A DNA stretch of 64,000 nucleotides, taken from the NCBI GenBank assembly GCA_964023275.1, contig OZ029914.1, forward strand, positions 17,072,049 to 17,136,048, given 5' to 3'. This document shows positions 45,889 through 60,000 of the stretch, in pieces (the stretch's first letter is position 1; each line of letters starts with the position of its first letter). The translations under genes were made by a program, and so were the position numbers. The notes beneath the pieces are model-generated. The model did no database searches, was not told the origin of the DNA, and was given only the letters and a program-made list of their open reading frames with translations. This stretch comes from Norana najaformis (taxonomy: Eukaryota > Annelida > Clitellata > Crassiclitellata > Hormogastridae).

Positions 45889-48800
45889 TTACTTTGTAAA
45901 ATATTGGTGTACTTCGGCGAGCTGTTTCAGATTCACCTGAAGTGGAATTGCACAACCTTCGCCGGGTTTGCACGGTATTGAAACCACACCAAGGCACTGA
46001 AGGTTCTCCTGTGATTGCTCATGAAGCAACTACAAAACGCAGAACAATGCCTAGAGCACGAACGATTAAACACATTGATAGGTTAATAATTGTTAGGAAT
46101 GACACTACTTTATGCAGCATAAGCCTAATAACGAAAATCCAAGAGATCACATTCTTATACGAGTTATGCGGCTTAAAACGAACAGTCAATTTCACATCAC
46201 ATACCGGGTTTCAAAAGCACAAAGCAAAGATTAAAGACGGCAGTTGAACATTCAGGAACTAACTGTTCTTGCAACATAAGGCACATTGACCGACTAGGCT
46301 AATACACTGTACAGTTCCGCGATCAATGTAGGTACTAAATATAGATCTCAATGATCTTGTATTGCATCAATTGTGCACTTGATATCTCACTTTATATAAA
46401 GTGTAAGCGTTTCCGTGTACTAAGTAAAGGATTAATTACGTACTACTGTCGTGGGAATCTAAAAATAGTTCACATTTCTATGCATGATTAATGCATGACT
46501 GCTGGGCAACTATTGAAATCGGTCGTTAACTATTTCATCTGCATAATTAATGAATTTTTACATAAAATGTACTTGCAAAATTTCAATAAGGTATACGTGT
46601 ATTTTACCTTAGCAAACGCAGGTGTAGGAAAACAGCCGAAGTCAGATCGAACTTGTGCACCAGGTCTGTTGGCAGCTAAAAACTTGGTCACCTCACCTTG
46701 CAGCTAAAAAAAAGAGGGAGCTTCAGATTAGCACCATGGCTAAGACCAGCGCGCATTCCAGGCGAGGTCTCTTGTGCATTCCTCGCAAAGGGCCAAAATC
46801 GAGGGTACAGTCGAGAGGGAGAGATCATTCAAGTAGCGTGGCGATATTTAACAGCCAACATCGTAATACTGTGGTACATGCACTAATAGCATCCAACTTT
46901 AGACCTTTAAACGACAATTTCTCGTCGAGTTTACCGATATTTCACTGAAATCTTCAAGGTAAAGTTCAAAAGAATACACTCCATCGTCTCATTGCCTCCT
47001 ATTATCTAAACTTAGACCATTTAATATAAAAAGTACAGTTGCAAATACATTGGAGAGGAATGCAATATTGTCCATTACTTATGATATAGACTATTGTATC
47101 TCAACCTACAGTCACATGCCCACTTGGATCAACGAACAGCCAACTAAAAAAGAAGCTCATCAACTAGTAGATAGCTAGATAGCCATAACTCAAGTAGAGA
47201 TACCGTTACAAGTATATTTAAATAAATCAAGACCTTTACCTCATCAACACGGCCCTTAAGAAACACTAGCCGTGATGTTCTTTCTGCCAATTGAGAAACT
47301 GCGTTGTCTTTCCTCCGATTAGGCATTCCTACCGAACAATGTCGCATTTATCAGCAATAAAAAATCTCATTTCCACTGAGCTCCACACCTGGCTTGTTAA
47401 AATTGTAAAGCTAACCTTCAATCACATACACTATTTAAATGGCATTAAACAAACAAGAAAGAAGACGATTACACGTAAATTATAAGATAACTTTGACGAG
47501 TGACTGCTGTGTAAACAGGTTAAACAATATGCAGCTAAACTTCAACAAACATTTTAAGCCGGCACTCTAAATGTCATTATAAAAATTACTATCAGAGAAG
47601 TTGCTTTTAAGTTCTAAAAGTATGTTAGGTAAAATTAATATTATACAACGTAGCCTCATAAAAGGTAGGATTGCAACATCAACAGGCAGGCAAGCATATC
47701 TGTACCAGTAGTCGAGTTTTCCTTTGTCACGTCAACAAGGTTTGGAGATGCAGCAAGCGTCAGTAGTTCCTAAAAATAATCACTGATGCATTTACACTGA
47801 AGATATATTTTGCATTAAAAACCTCATATTTATACCAGTATCGACTATGTTAGGGCTAGGTTGCTAGAGAATCAGTTTAAGCTGAAGTTATGATAGAAGC
47901 TAGGACAATTCTCAGTCCTCAATTCTCTTCACTGTGATTTCTCTACATGGGTCTACCTCTAGGGTCTTTGCGACAGCCAATCAGTGATGGCTTTACCCGT
48001 TCCTTGAGCATACTGTTTACAGATGAAGCAAAAATTCTAGCATTTGTAAGTGTCGGGAACACTTTAAAGATGTATTTATTTGACGTTGTAAAGTGTTCAG
48101 TAACATACACAGTATTCTTCCGTTAACGGGTTGCACGTACAGCAAACTGCATAAACACAAGTTATTGTAACCGCTTGCATTGCACGCATCTTATCAACAA
48201 CAGTCCACACAGACGTGGTCTAAGGTTCAGTGAGGTGCTGGCTGAATAACAAGTACAATAGCAGCTAAAGCCGTACAAAGAAGAGGACAGAACATTACCT
48301 TATACACTATTTGTGTCTGTAGTGATTATATTTAATATCATAGGATGTTTCGGAATTCGGACCGATGCGCTAGTAGTAAGTGGCTATGTACTTTTGCATC
48401 TGACCGATAATCACGTACAGAGAGCTTAGGAGATGGTCCTAGGAGGCGTTGTACAAATGTTCCGCTACAGTTACATTTATCATACATGCGTACAGTCTAT
48501 AAACAAACCTTGAGCAAGGTGTCACAGTCGCTGCGCAGTTTTCTGTACAGATGTTCGTTTTTATCATCCATCTCCTCTCGCTTCGGTAAGTTTAGCGACG
48601 GCAGCTCTTCCAACTGTTTCTGTAATTAAAAATAGCAGACAATGAGGTTATTCCTTAATTTTATAATCAGATATAGATAATTCTGGTAACACTTTCTAAA
48701 ACGTTTTTAACCATTTTTTAATTTATAAAATTACTCAGAGAAAACTGTTCATATTCCAAACTTATAACTCCGGAGGAGACCAAATTGGCATAGGAAGCGA

Positions 48801-51800
48801 ATAAACTTTAATAAGTTGAAATTATGGTCTCTTTGCCTACTATAACAGTATAAAGTTACCGTCATCTTTGCCGATTTCAGTCGTCTGTTTTCCGCCAGAG
48901 TAAATTTCAAAGCCTCGCGAAGAGATTCATTCTAATCAACAGTTACACGCCAAAACAGGTAATAGTATTTTACTATCAATCAAGTAAGTGTTTTTGCTGA
49001 AAATATTTAGCTCCGTCAACGTCAGTAATAAATGTTACGACTGTATAATGGCTTTAAATAGTTCTTTAAAGTGATTTTCTCTGTTATATCAATGTTTAAT
49101 AATCTGTGTTGTTTCGTTTCAAATCCGTTTCGCTTCTGAAATTTTAGGTAAGTCTTAATGAAATTCTGCATCGTTTATTGTATCAACTAGCAATCGAACT
49201 TAACGTAACTCTAAATAAATTATTTAAGATTGAAACACCTTTCAATAAAAACATCATTCAATAGCAATTGATCTTTAAGCTGAGATAAAAAGCAAGAAAA
49301 GTTGATTCCTAGCATTGACGTGACGTGCTTGAATGCTAAAACCTGCACCTAAGATGTTTGTTCCTGCAATGGATTTTGTGGTGAAATTTTTATCTTTTAA
49401 CGTCGCTGTTACTCTCGTTCGTCAAATCTATGAACCATCCGTGTTTTCATGCACTGTAATTATCACGGGTCTTAATATTATAAAAGCCATTGATTTAAAG
49501 CAAGGAAGAAGTTGTCATAGTGCATTCTTCCATGTAGGATAGTGAGACAAATTAAAGAAAATGTTCAAACCTGTTCCTTCAAAGTCACTAATTCTTTTTC
49601 AACGTCTGCTTCTAAAGAAACATGGATGAAAACGGACCAAAAGACTTATAATCGCTTCTTCTTTTTAAACACAAGCAACTAATGCAGACAATAAACAGTA
49701 AAGCACTAACAAGAAACAAGTCATCCTATGTGATTCTCTCATCTCGTTTATTCATCCCAATTCAAGAACGACACATGTTACAATCATTTACAATTGACAG
49801 GGATGCAAAAGGCACACCCAGAAGGAATAGAACTTCCGTTTACTTAGGGTCATCTGTTACTCAGTAGCATGAGATGGCTATTAACATAGCTATAAAACAA
49901 CTTATCCTTTATATTAACACAAAATCAGTAACTGTCTAAGAATAAAATAAAACAGACACATAGCCTAATGTTTGTAAGAAAATTTTCGAAATTAGTGTAC
50001 CATACTGCATACATTAATTTTTCAAAGCATGTAAAACCATTTTAAGCAGAAAGAGGCATTGTGACATACGTGGCCAGAATCAGAATTAATACAGTGATAT
50101 GCAAAAAGCAATGTGTAGAATCGTGACGAGTTATTTTACCTTCTCCACTGATCATCGACTTCATATTCAAGGCTTTAATGTTTTGCTTGAGTTTTGCATT
50201 ATCAGCCTCCAGTACGTAAATGTCCTGCTGCAAAGCATCCAACGCCTCTTCGTGGTCTCTGAAAACACAGACCACCAGATTTCGCTGTGTACCGACGAGT
50301 CAGAATTTTACATCTGCGTCACGCGGTTCGAATCGTGACAATTTATTCCTGACCCATGTTACCTGAAAAGCTGTTACCGGCTCTTTGAATTGTAATATAG
50401 ACCTTGCATTGTAGCAAAATAAGATCAAACTAAGAAATATTGCCCGCTTTTTAATGCATGTGGTCGATATGAAAACCACAATAAACTGAGGACAGTAGTG
50501 AACTATAAATCCTTAAGTCAGCCTCGTTTGAAATGTTATAACCGCTTTTAATCTAAACAGCACCAAATTCATAGAGAACACTTCCAAAGACATTCTACCC
50601 TGTCAGATCGATTACCTTGTGGGTCTCTCCACTTTACCTTTATTGTATGAGATATTATTCAAGCCTCAAAACTTAACTCTAAACCGTCTGATCCCAAGTC
50701 CTTTATTTCACCATTCCGCGAATATCCACAACAACATAAGAAGAGTCCCACCAAGTATCATTCCAACACTTTTGGCTCATACTCTCCAGATTTCAAGTTG
50801 AAATAGACCCAACATCCTGACTCTTGCAGGTTTGATTCGATTAAATGTCAGGTAAATGAGCTGGTCGTCTTGACGCAGCAATTGTATGACGCCGAGTTAT
50901 TTATGTAATTTACATCACATTATATGATTTTATTTTAGTGGATTACACACTGCATTTTCTTCTGTATCAACATATTAGCATCGTCCAGATTCTTTTGCAA
51001 CTTCTTCAGAACGTCGCCATGTTCCTTGTCTGTCGTCTGAAGTTTCTTTTCTGAGATCCTCAGGCGTTGATGAGATTCGCTCAGCTCTTCAACCTTATAG
51101 CAAATAAAACAGCGACACTCATCTGAATCTAGGAATTATGTTATTTATTCCTCTTTAATTTAATTCCTCTTTAATTTAACCTTTTGTTGGGTTCACGACT
51201 AAATGAGCAAGAATTATATAATGCCGATTCATCAAAAGATAAATTTCAACATAATAGCAGCATTTTAATCATCTTACATAGAACTGCACTTTTTTGGTGC
51301 GGTAAGCTACTTACATAGAAGGATTGTTTATGCGCTTCCATAGAAATTCCTGAGAATCGATGGATTACTAGGCTGAGGCTTACATATGCCACAGCAATCC
51401 AACAAGAAGACACAGTTTAATATCCATTGGGAGGTAAGAATGTGTCTTCTTGTCGGATTAGAGGGTCGAGTGGGCACCTGGAGGTTTGATGTTCCACGGT
51501 CGTTCCCACGACCACATAATGGGCTCTGGGGTATTTAAGTTCGCTGTACGTGCCAACATAGGATCAGCACCAACAAACAGCCATACACGTTTAACTGTAA
51601 ATGTAATTGTAATCGCAAGTGTAAATAGCGCCACCTCAAGAGAAACTTCTCTGAGGCATTCATGACATGAAAACACAAAACAAATGTGCATAATTATGCC
51701 TACAAAATGCGGATTTAGATCAGTATGCTGTCTCTAAACTAGACTGCTTAAATGAAGTTATTAAGTTTCCATGGTTGATTTCAGTCGCCATTCCCCATTA

Positions 51801-54075
51801 AAAGATTTTGCTGTACCACCCTACTGAAGAAGACCATAGAGATCAACGAGGCAGAAGAACTACTGCAGACCTTCAGTTTATGCAGCCTATTCAGTTCTTC
51901 AAGTTCTTTTTCTTTCGACTCTAGGGTCGTTCGTAAGTAATCGTACTCGGCTCTTATTGAATTGGCCCTTGCAAACACCGGAGCTAACGTCTGCTAGATA
52001 AAATAAAGTTTACAGTTCTACAAAGTCTGAGAGTACTCAAACTTGTAAGATATCTGAATTACTTCTTTAAACTTCAAAGCTAACTTAACATAAAAGGAAC
52101 TTAACGAAGCAAATACAAATGAGAAAGACTGATAAGAAATGATCCAAATGTTATAGTTAGATACTTTGACTGAACTAAGAATTGCATTTATGTATTAAGC
52201 GAATCAAGATGTAAGCTTATTAAATCAGTCAGTTTTGAATTTCCTTTTGTGCAGGTTAATTTTTTTTTAAATTTGATATTTTACTTTTTAAATTTTTCTT
52301 TTAAACTTGAAGTTCTATTCTGTTCCTTTACTTGATAAGTGTAATAAGGTTTTTATCTGCAAGTCTTTTTATTGTTTATTGTCTGACGTTGAACCTGATT
52401 GACAGGAGTTCCAGCGAAATCGTATTCGCCATTCTCCATCGCGGATGCTATTTGCTTTATTGATTCTCCGGTGTGTAAATAACACTGCCTGTCAAAAACA
52501 GCATACAGGTGTTACTTAGTACTAATGCAACACTGCACTTCAAATGGGCCACTTATTCTTACGACCGCTTTACACGGTCGATGCTGGTCACCATAAGAAT
52601 AAGTGACCCATGCAGTGATGTATTAAAGATACATCTTAAGTCTGCTCTTCAACTTGTCCGCGTAGATAGTCTTCTTAGACTACTTTTAGGCTCCATAATC
52701 TTCATGCTTTCGCTAACCAGTCGTCTTCCAACAATTCAGGTTCAGGCGTTCTTACTCGTGTCTTTTTTTGCAACTTTTCACCCCAAAGAAAGCATTTGAG
52801 CAAGCTGACTTTATTTTTCTTTAGAATAAAATTGAAAATGTACATTTCTTGAGATAACGCCATCATTAAGTACTATGATAAAATACACAACATGCGTACA
52901 TCTGTATTGTGTGATTATTCTCGACATACTCATTTCGTAATAACAAGCATTATGTCTTTCAGAGTACTTGATCTTACTAATTTACAACTAGCTAAGCCCA
53001 TGAAAACACGAACAGCAAATTTGCACAAATGTACATCAAATATGTGAGATGAACAACCGAAGTTCTTATTAATCGAACATTCTCACCGAAGCCGTTGTAG
53101 AGCTGGGACAGCTGAAGTTCCAAATATTTTTTCTACAGATGTGATTGCCAACTGCTCCATCTTTGCCACTGGAAGACCTTGCTTTCCTGTCGCAAGTTTC
53201 GCATGCAAGACAAATGCTTGACAAGATTGTCAACTACTAAAAACACTGTTGCTGTCATAGTGTCGTTTTCGTGGTATTGTCCTCACAACTGCTATCATCA
53301 TCGTTATAGTTATAGTCATTCAGTCGGTTTGTCAAAAATAAATTACAGCACTATTAATATAAGAAACTCATAGTGTCCCTGATTAGTAATAACAAATATT
53401 TACTTTTCGTCGTTTCTCATAATACTACTTGTCCACTCATTGTTCCCACATTATTAGTAAGAGATAAAAACCTGCTACACAGAAGAAGGATTCTTATATG
53501 ATGTAAACATTATATTGATTAGTAATATATAAAGTACCTTTCGTCATTGTCATCTACATCAATGTAGGCTTAATCCTAAACTGATGTGTCGATATGCTGT
53601 TAGAATCTTTGTATAAACCTTACACGGTGGTCGATACGATTAGTACTCTAGATCTGCAATCAAAAGATTGCGGGTTAGCGCCTGCCGAGCGGATTCCGTA
53701 TAACGACCCTGGACGAGTTGTTTGAGCACAAATGCCTCTGTCACCAAACAGTATAACTTTGTACTGGCGAAGCTGAGGAGTATATTGCAAGTCCTGTGAT
53801 GCACTGGACCCGTGTCCAGGATTCTGGGATTCGTCCTTTACCGGCTAAAGGACCGAAGAGTCTCCTTACGTTTCGCTAAGGACATGGAAGTTTACTTTAC
53901 TTACTTGCTATACACTACAAACCGACTTGCTGGAAATAAAATATATAGAGTAATAGTTTTATGTCCTACCAGCAGAAATGGTGGTCATTTGTCGCGTAAC
54001 AGAAGCAGACATTAGCCTCAAAGTTCTGACAGCTTTATCAAGTCCAGCGACGATTTCGTCCAGTTGGATTTCAAC
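45889..54075 (-). CDS. DCTN1: DCTN1 exon block 3: coiled-coil 2 and C-terminus
   Basis: Exons 53970–54075, 53087–53186, 52395–52488, 51871–51990, 50951–51093, 50140–50258, 49571–49611 (41-base microexon), 48860–48931, 48509–48619, 47706–47769, 47241–47326, 46608–46703 and 45889–46029. Diagnostic pieces are [57 protein letters not shown] and a C-terminal [15 protein letters not shown]2 binds cargo adaptors and anchors p150 to the shoulder. The loop after SGEG is shorter than in vertebrates. Confidence 0.9.
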
Positions 54076-57000
54076 CTCGAAAATTATTTATGATTCATTT
54101 ATCATTCATTTCAAAAGTTTAGACTTTGACCAGTGGTTAGCACTAGCTAAAACGTAGTTATTACAAGACATGTGCTTTCGAATTGTCGGTTTTTACGTTT
54201 CTTTCATATCGTAATCGTAATCGTAAACTCAAGATATCTACAGCGCCCAACGAAAGCTAAGTCGCGGGAACCACCTTATTCGCAGACTCTCAGTCAAAAC
54301 AAAATCGATAGGGGAGAAGGGTTCAGTTCCAGGTCAAGATTCAAGAGTCAGGCAGACAGTCAGACGGCTACGGGGGGTGGTGCTTGGAACTGAACGCGTG
54401 AACACACTACATGCAGCCCACTATTCTTTGACGAAATATTAAAGAAGTCTTCTTCTTTAATGTAAAAACTACAATGATTTTTTGGTATTTGTAGTTGGAA
54501 AACGCAAGTAAGTAAGCATAGGTGGTGTTAACTAGCAACTAGCCCACTGTACATGTATGGTTCCAGTGTCTGGGGAGTACAGGTATCCTAATTGTAACGG
54601 CCTATGACAAGGTACCAGCTGTAATTTAATAGACAGAAATTTACCGTATCATTAAAAGTGAGCGGAGTAAATCGCAAGTCTGCAGATTCCTCTCTGGGTA
54701 TTCGTCTCCTTATCTGAAAAATTAAGCAGCTTTTGAACGTACACGTAAGCACAAGCTATGCTATTCATCAATGAAGCTTTCAATGTGTTGCGTGATAAGT
54801 GACCACTCTAATAGAATATATCTTTATGGTTACTACAAATTTCTATGTTTTCGGACTGGATCGGAGGGACAGTTCTCTTAATGTTGGCACTCTGGTTTGA
54901 TGTTTCTTAGACTTTGTTTTTAATAAATAGCACCACAATACATGATGCACATTTAGTCTAATAATTTAGGGTTTAAATGCACGCTGAAATCCTAGAGTAG
55001 TGTATTTAATGCCAAATTTGAATGTCCAGTATGACTGAATGCAATCATTGAACATAACAGGTCAATAAAAAGTATCACAGCTTCTGTAAGGAAGTGAAAG
55101 CAACGATTTGACACCCATTTGGCCTGAAATAGAGGTAGTGAAGGGTCAGAGTGGAGATGCACCTGGTTAAGATAAGGTATGTTGTTGATATTTTTGTGGA
55201 GAAAATATCAACATTTTACAGCGCATCTTGTTCAGAAACATATTTCTTTTGATGGATGAATTAACAAAATTCTTATCCCGTGCACAAACCGTTCCTCACC
55301 TTCCTTGCAGAAACCTGGATGTCATTGTTCATCGTTGCCAATTCGTCTAGCAATATGAAAATATCGCTCGATTTTTGATCCTGCTGCAAAGTACGTCCAA
55401 AGTAATCCGCTCAATGACAGAATAAGATAACAATGCACGATCATACCTACTTAAATCTGACAATGAATAACAAAGAAAGACTAGAAATTTATTGCCTTGT
55501 AATTAAACACAGGCAATAAAAATATTTTGGCCTAAGCGATCTCTCCAATATCTCACATGCCGAGACCGAGAAAACTGTCACGTCAGAGACAGAAACCAAC
55601 GACTGAGACGATAAGTGAGATCTGAGCCGAATCGAGACATAGACTGGGATTGAAGCCGAAACTGAAACCAAGAGAGAGAATAAGACTAAACCAAAACTGA
55701 GACAAAAATTAGACTGGAACGGAGACCAAAAACACAATGAGATCTAAACAATGACTTACACAGCGTCCATGACGACGACCAAGACATGAACATTTTTAGC
55801 TTCAATACCTTGATACATTACACTTACAAAGCTTTTCGTTCCCTTGATCAAGGCTGATAGGCAATTGTGCCGTAAAAAATGCACAGTGTCCATATGCAGA
55901 GTTCGTTTGAAGAGAGACCTGAACCTTTGTTTTCAAGGCGAGCGCTAAACCATTATTATTAATTATTATTAAACAGACATTTATAACGCGCGCAATTAAC
56001 AACAGCCTCAAAGGCACGTGCAGCGACCCTAAAAAAGTCCTACCGAGTAATATCGCGCAATATCATGGTTTATAGATCAATAAGAATGCACAGAAATCGA
56101 GGCAGACCTATTAGACATGTAAGTTTTAAGCTTCTTTTTAAAACTTGTTATTGGAAGAGTGTTATCTTTGATGGTAGTCGGTAAGGCATTCCACACTGTG
56201 GGGCAAGAGTAACAAAATCCACGAGAGCCAAATGCTGTGTAAATCTTTGGAACTATGAGATTTCGAATGATTGCAGAACGTAAGCAAGATCGACCAGGAA
56301 CTGTCGCAACCGGAATGCAGAATCTGGATAGGTAGGATGGAGCCAGTCAATGCTGGCATTTGTAGGCAATCATAGCTAGTTTATAGTCAACTCTTTGTGG
56401 AAAAGACAGCCAATGTAATTGCTGCCTCATCAGGTCTGACACATTGGCTGAACTTGGCAGACGGAGTACGAGTCGCGCGGCAGTACGCAAGACAGACGTA
56501 TAGCTTACCTGAAGGGATGACATCAGAGGGCAGAGATCAACAGTCATGCAGTCGCTGATGGCTAAAAGAGTCCGGCTCCAACTGGCCATTACATTTGTGC
56601 AGTTTGGTTTACTGCTGTCAGTCAGGTAGACACAGTAGATATGGCGGAAGAAGGAAATTGCCTTCTCCAAGCTCTCCATCGAAGTACTCTCATCCAGCTG
56701 GAAAAAAACATACTCTAAAAGAGAACAGATTCTAAATTCTAAGTTCATATGTAAGCACACCTTGCCTGTTACATAAAGTACTTATTTCGTTTTTAGTGTT
56801 TATATAGCGTCGCATTAAGTTTTATTGCTGAAGATCTAAATGATTCATGTAGAAAAGTATAATTGTAGTATGTATGTATCACAAATAATATACACAGGGC
56901 TTTTCAAGAACAAGGTCCAAGTATTCTTATTGAGATGTGTTAAATGCCTGAAAATTAATGATTATAGAAAATGATCTTAGGTAAGAAAGTATTAAGCTGC

Positions 57001-60000
57001 TTGTAATTGCATGTACTGTTGGGCCACTATACTACTTGATGAGTGTGGTGACACGGCGGCCGACTGGTTGAGCACTCGTTGCCTTACGCAGAGCTTGAAG
57101 GTTCCAGATTCTCCTAAGATCGTCATTGTCTAAAGACGTATAGAGAATGTTCTTGGTATATAATTACTTAGGGCCATCCACTGGTGTCTAGTCATTATTT
57201 AGTATCAATATAACAATTAAATAATAGAATACACAGCTTTAAACTATGCAGTTACATATTGGGTGAGCGAAGAAGAGCTACTGTGTGTCACGGTGATCTA
57301 GCGATTGCGGATTCATCTCGGCTGAGCACCTCAGATTCAGATTTACTGACGTTGCGCGCGTATGGGTGAAATAAATAAATACACGAAGTCGTGCGATGCA
57401 CTGGCCTTGGCTTCGAGTCTAGGACTTTGCTATTCCCATTTCCCAATAGGGCCTACCTGATCTCTCCTGATTAAGTCGATCACAGCGTCAACGTGTTTTT
57501 CATGGACAGCCATTTCTGGCAGCAAAGTTCCGACTTTCACGAGCGTATTCACGTCGCAAACATTAAGAGCGCTACAACAATCGAACTGGCAGAATAAATC
57601 GAAATGTGAAAGCTACTTATAGCCTAGTTTATTTTATGCATCGACTTAGTTTTAACAAAAATCACCTAGCTTTTCAAAGTACGACTCAGCTTTTCTAGTT
57701 ACCCAGAACAGCATCAGTTTACGATTCTACACATCCAGGTTTTATCAAAGAAAAGGTCATCGGACCCTTATTACATCGTTTTGGCTGAAGCACAAAAGGG
57801 CAACAGCAAGTACAGGTCAACGGAGACCTTTTCCAGCTCCGGGACGCAAATCATCTACAAAACTTGTATAGTTTAAAATAAAACTATTATTCATTGCAAA
57901 ATCTGACAAATGCACTCTGATAAAGACGAGTTTTCTGTGACGAAACAAAGGCTATAGCTACCGCAGACTGTGGAGCTTACAAGCACTGAAAGAAACTCCT
58001 GTTGTCAACAGTGAAAAATACCTGCAAGCTATATAAATAATATGTATGTATGAATTTAATTTTTGCCCCTAGCTACAGTAGATGTGATCCCTCAGGATTT
58101 AAGAAATGTTCCGGAGAAAATTAGTAATCATCTGGAACGGCTACATCTCGTCATGTTCAGGCAATGCCACGACATTGAAGCGTTGAACAAATAGCTCAAG
58201 GAAAGTGGTTGTCATTAGTACCAACATACTTTTCATACTGATTGAGGATACCGTGAAGAACGCTGAGGGTGTAAATGAAACCACTGGCGAAACGATAAAC
58301 ATCCGTCTGATGTGTCTTCATTACATCTTCTCGCTGTAGCACATTGGGCAAATCGACCTAACAGAACCAACAAAGGCACGATCAAGTGCATCGTTTTCTA
58401 CTAGTCAAAACCTCAGAAATCATAAATTTAATTGCCGACGTCCCACAGAATATAGAATAGAATATTTCTTTGTCATTACACTTAATGACATTCAAATTCA
58501 TTGCTTTTGTTTGCAAGTCATTTCCAAAAGATGGATTAGTTACCTTATGCTAGAGCGACTATCTGATGCAGATATGGGCATTTAGCCTCTATTGCCCAAT
58601 GGTACAATTTGCTACTAGCTTAAGAATTGGAGTAAATAGTGGAGTTCGTATCCGTTCTCAGGATTTCGTTATTCGCTGTAATATGTGCTGGCCTAGAGCC
58701 ATGAATGAAGACACATGCCCCAAAATACAAAGACGAATAACCCCAAGAACAAATAATATACTGCAGATCAATGTCTGAGAGTATAACGACAATTATATCA
58801 TTGACGAATTCCTCACTGTTGGTGTTTGTAACAATATCTGTCCTGCATCCGTATTATAACCGTCAGTGGGAATGTACATGGTTATCTATAGCGACCGTAT
58901 GGCCTCGACCCTGCACATTTTTCAGTGAATTTACGGGTGAGGTTCCTCACCACCGTTGCCCGTTTGATTGGGAGCCAGGCCATTTAAGGTCACAGTGTAC
59001 GGACCGTGCTAGACCGAGTTTCAAATCCCTGAAGTAAGTGTAATGTAGGGTTGCGCTAGTGATATAGTTTAGTGTAGTGAGGTGAACTGTCAAAAGATTT
59101 CATACCCTCTCACGAATTTGGGTTGTCAGAAGATCGCATTTGGCAATCATGCGTCGGATGAAGAGTAGAACCAGAATGACATCGTGGTCTCCTGCAGTCA
59201 TGTAAGCATGAACGCACACACATGATTCGATAGCTAGTCCATCATAAATATTGCTTGCCGTTTACAATATTATTGGCAGCGATGTAAGGAACCTAAACGA
59301 ACGCCTACAGTATATTACAATATCAATGCTTTACCCGATTATCGTAATGCTTTCATCGTGTTTGTGTTTTGGTTGAGAGATTCTTTCTGCAACGCGATAT
59401 CAACATCGATAGCGCATTGAAACTTGACCACTCGGTCACTGTTAGGGATTGCACTTCATTTATTTTGGCCTTATATTTGCTTATAAATGGATAAAGACTG
59501 CAGATAAACGAATCACTGCTATAGTCATTGGGTTTACCCTTAGGTAGTAAAATAATTGAAGTAGTCGGTTTGTTAGACGTGTATGGTAATTGCTGAATTT
59601 AATAAATGAGATGGGTTGCGGGTTCCGTTCCGTGTAACGACCCTGGGCAAGTTGCTTGCGCACACCGTGCCTCTGTCACCAGGCAGAATTTGGTACCGCG
59701 TAAGCTGGGAAGTAAACGGCAAGTCCTGCGATGCGCTGGTCCCGTGTCCAGGACCTTGGGATTCATCCATTGCCGGCTGAAGGGCCTTTAGAAAAGGAAA
59801 TGAGCGCCTCCCTTACGTCTTACTTGTATGATAAGGGATACTTTACTTACTTTTTAGATGGTGAAGTCTAACTGTGAGTGCGTTTTAAATCTCGGGGTGT
59901 CAGGTAAAGCTGGTAAATATTCATATGTATTAACCGCAAGTAGATTCTTCAGTAGACACTTCAAAATTGAAAATGCCAAAATCACAACAGTGTCGAATTA

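Noticed and set aside
45942..46247. 101-codon plus-strand frame
   Set aside because: Largely antisense to the last DCTN1 exon, whose homology and splice acceptor are convincing.
46655..46948. Basic 97-codon plus-strand frame
   Set aside because: Partly antisense to a DCTN1 exon and its intron; no supporting motif.
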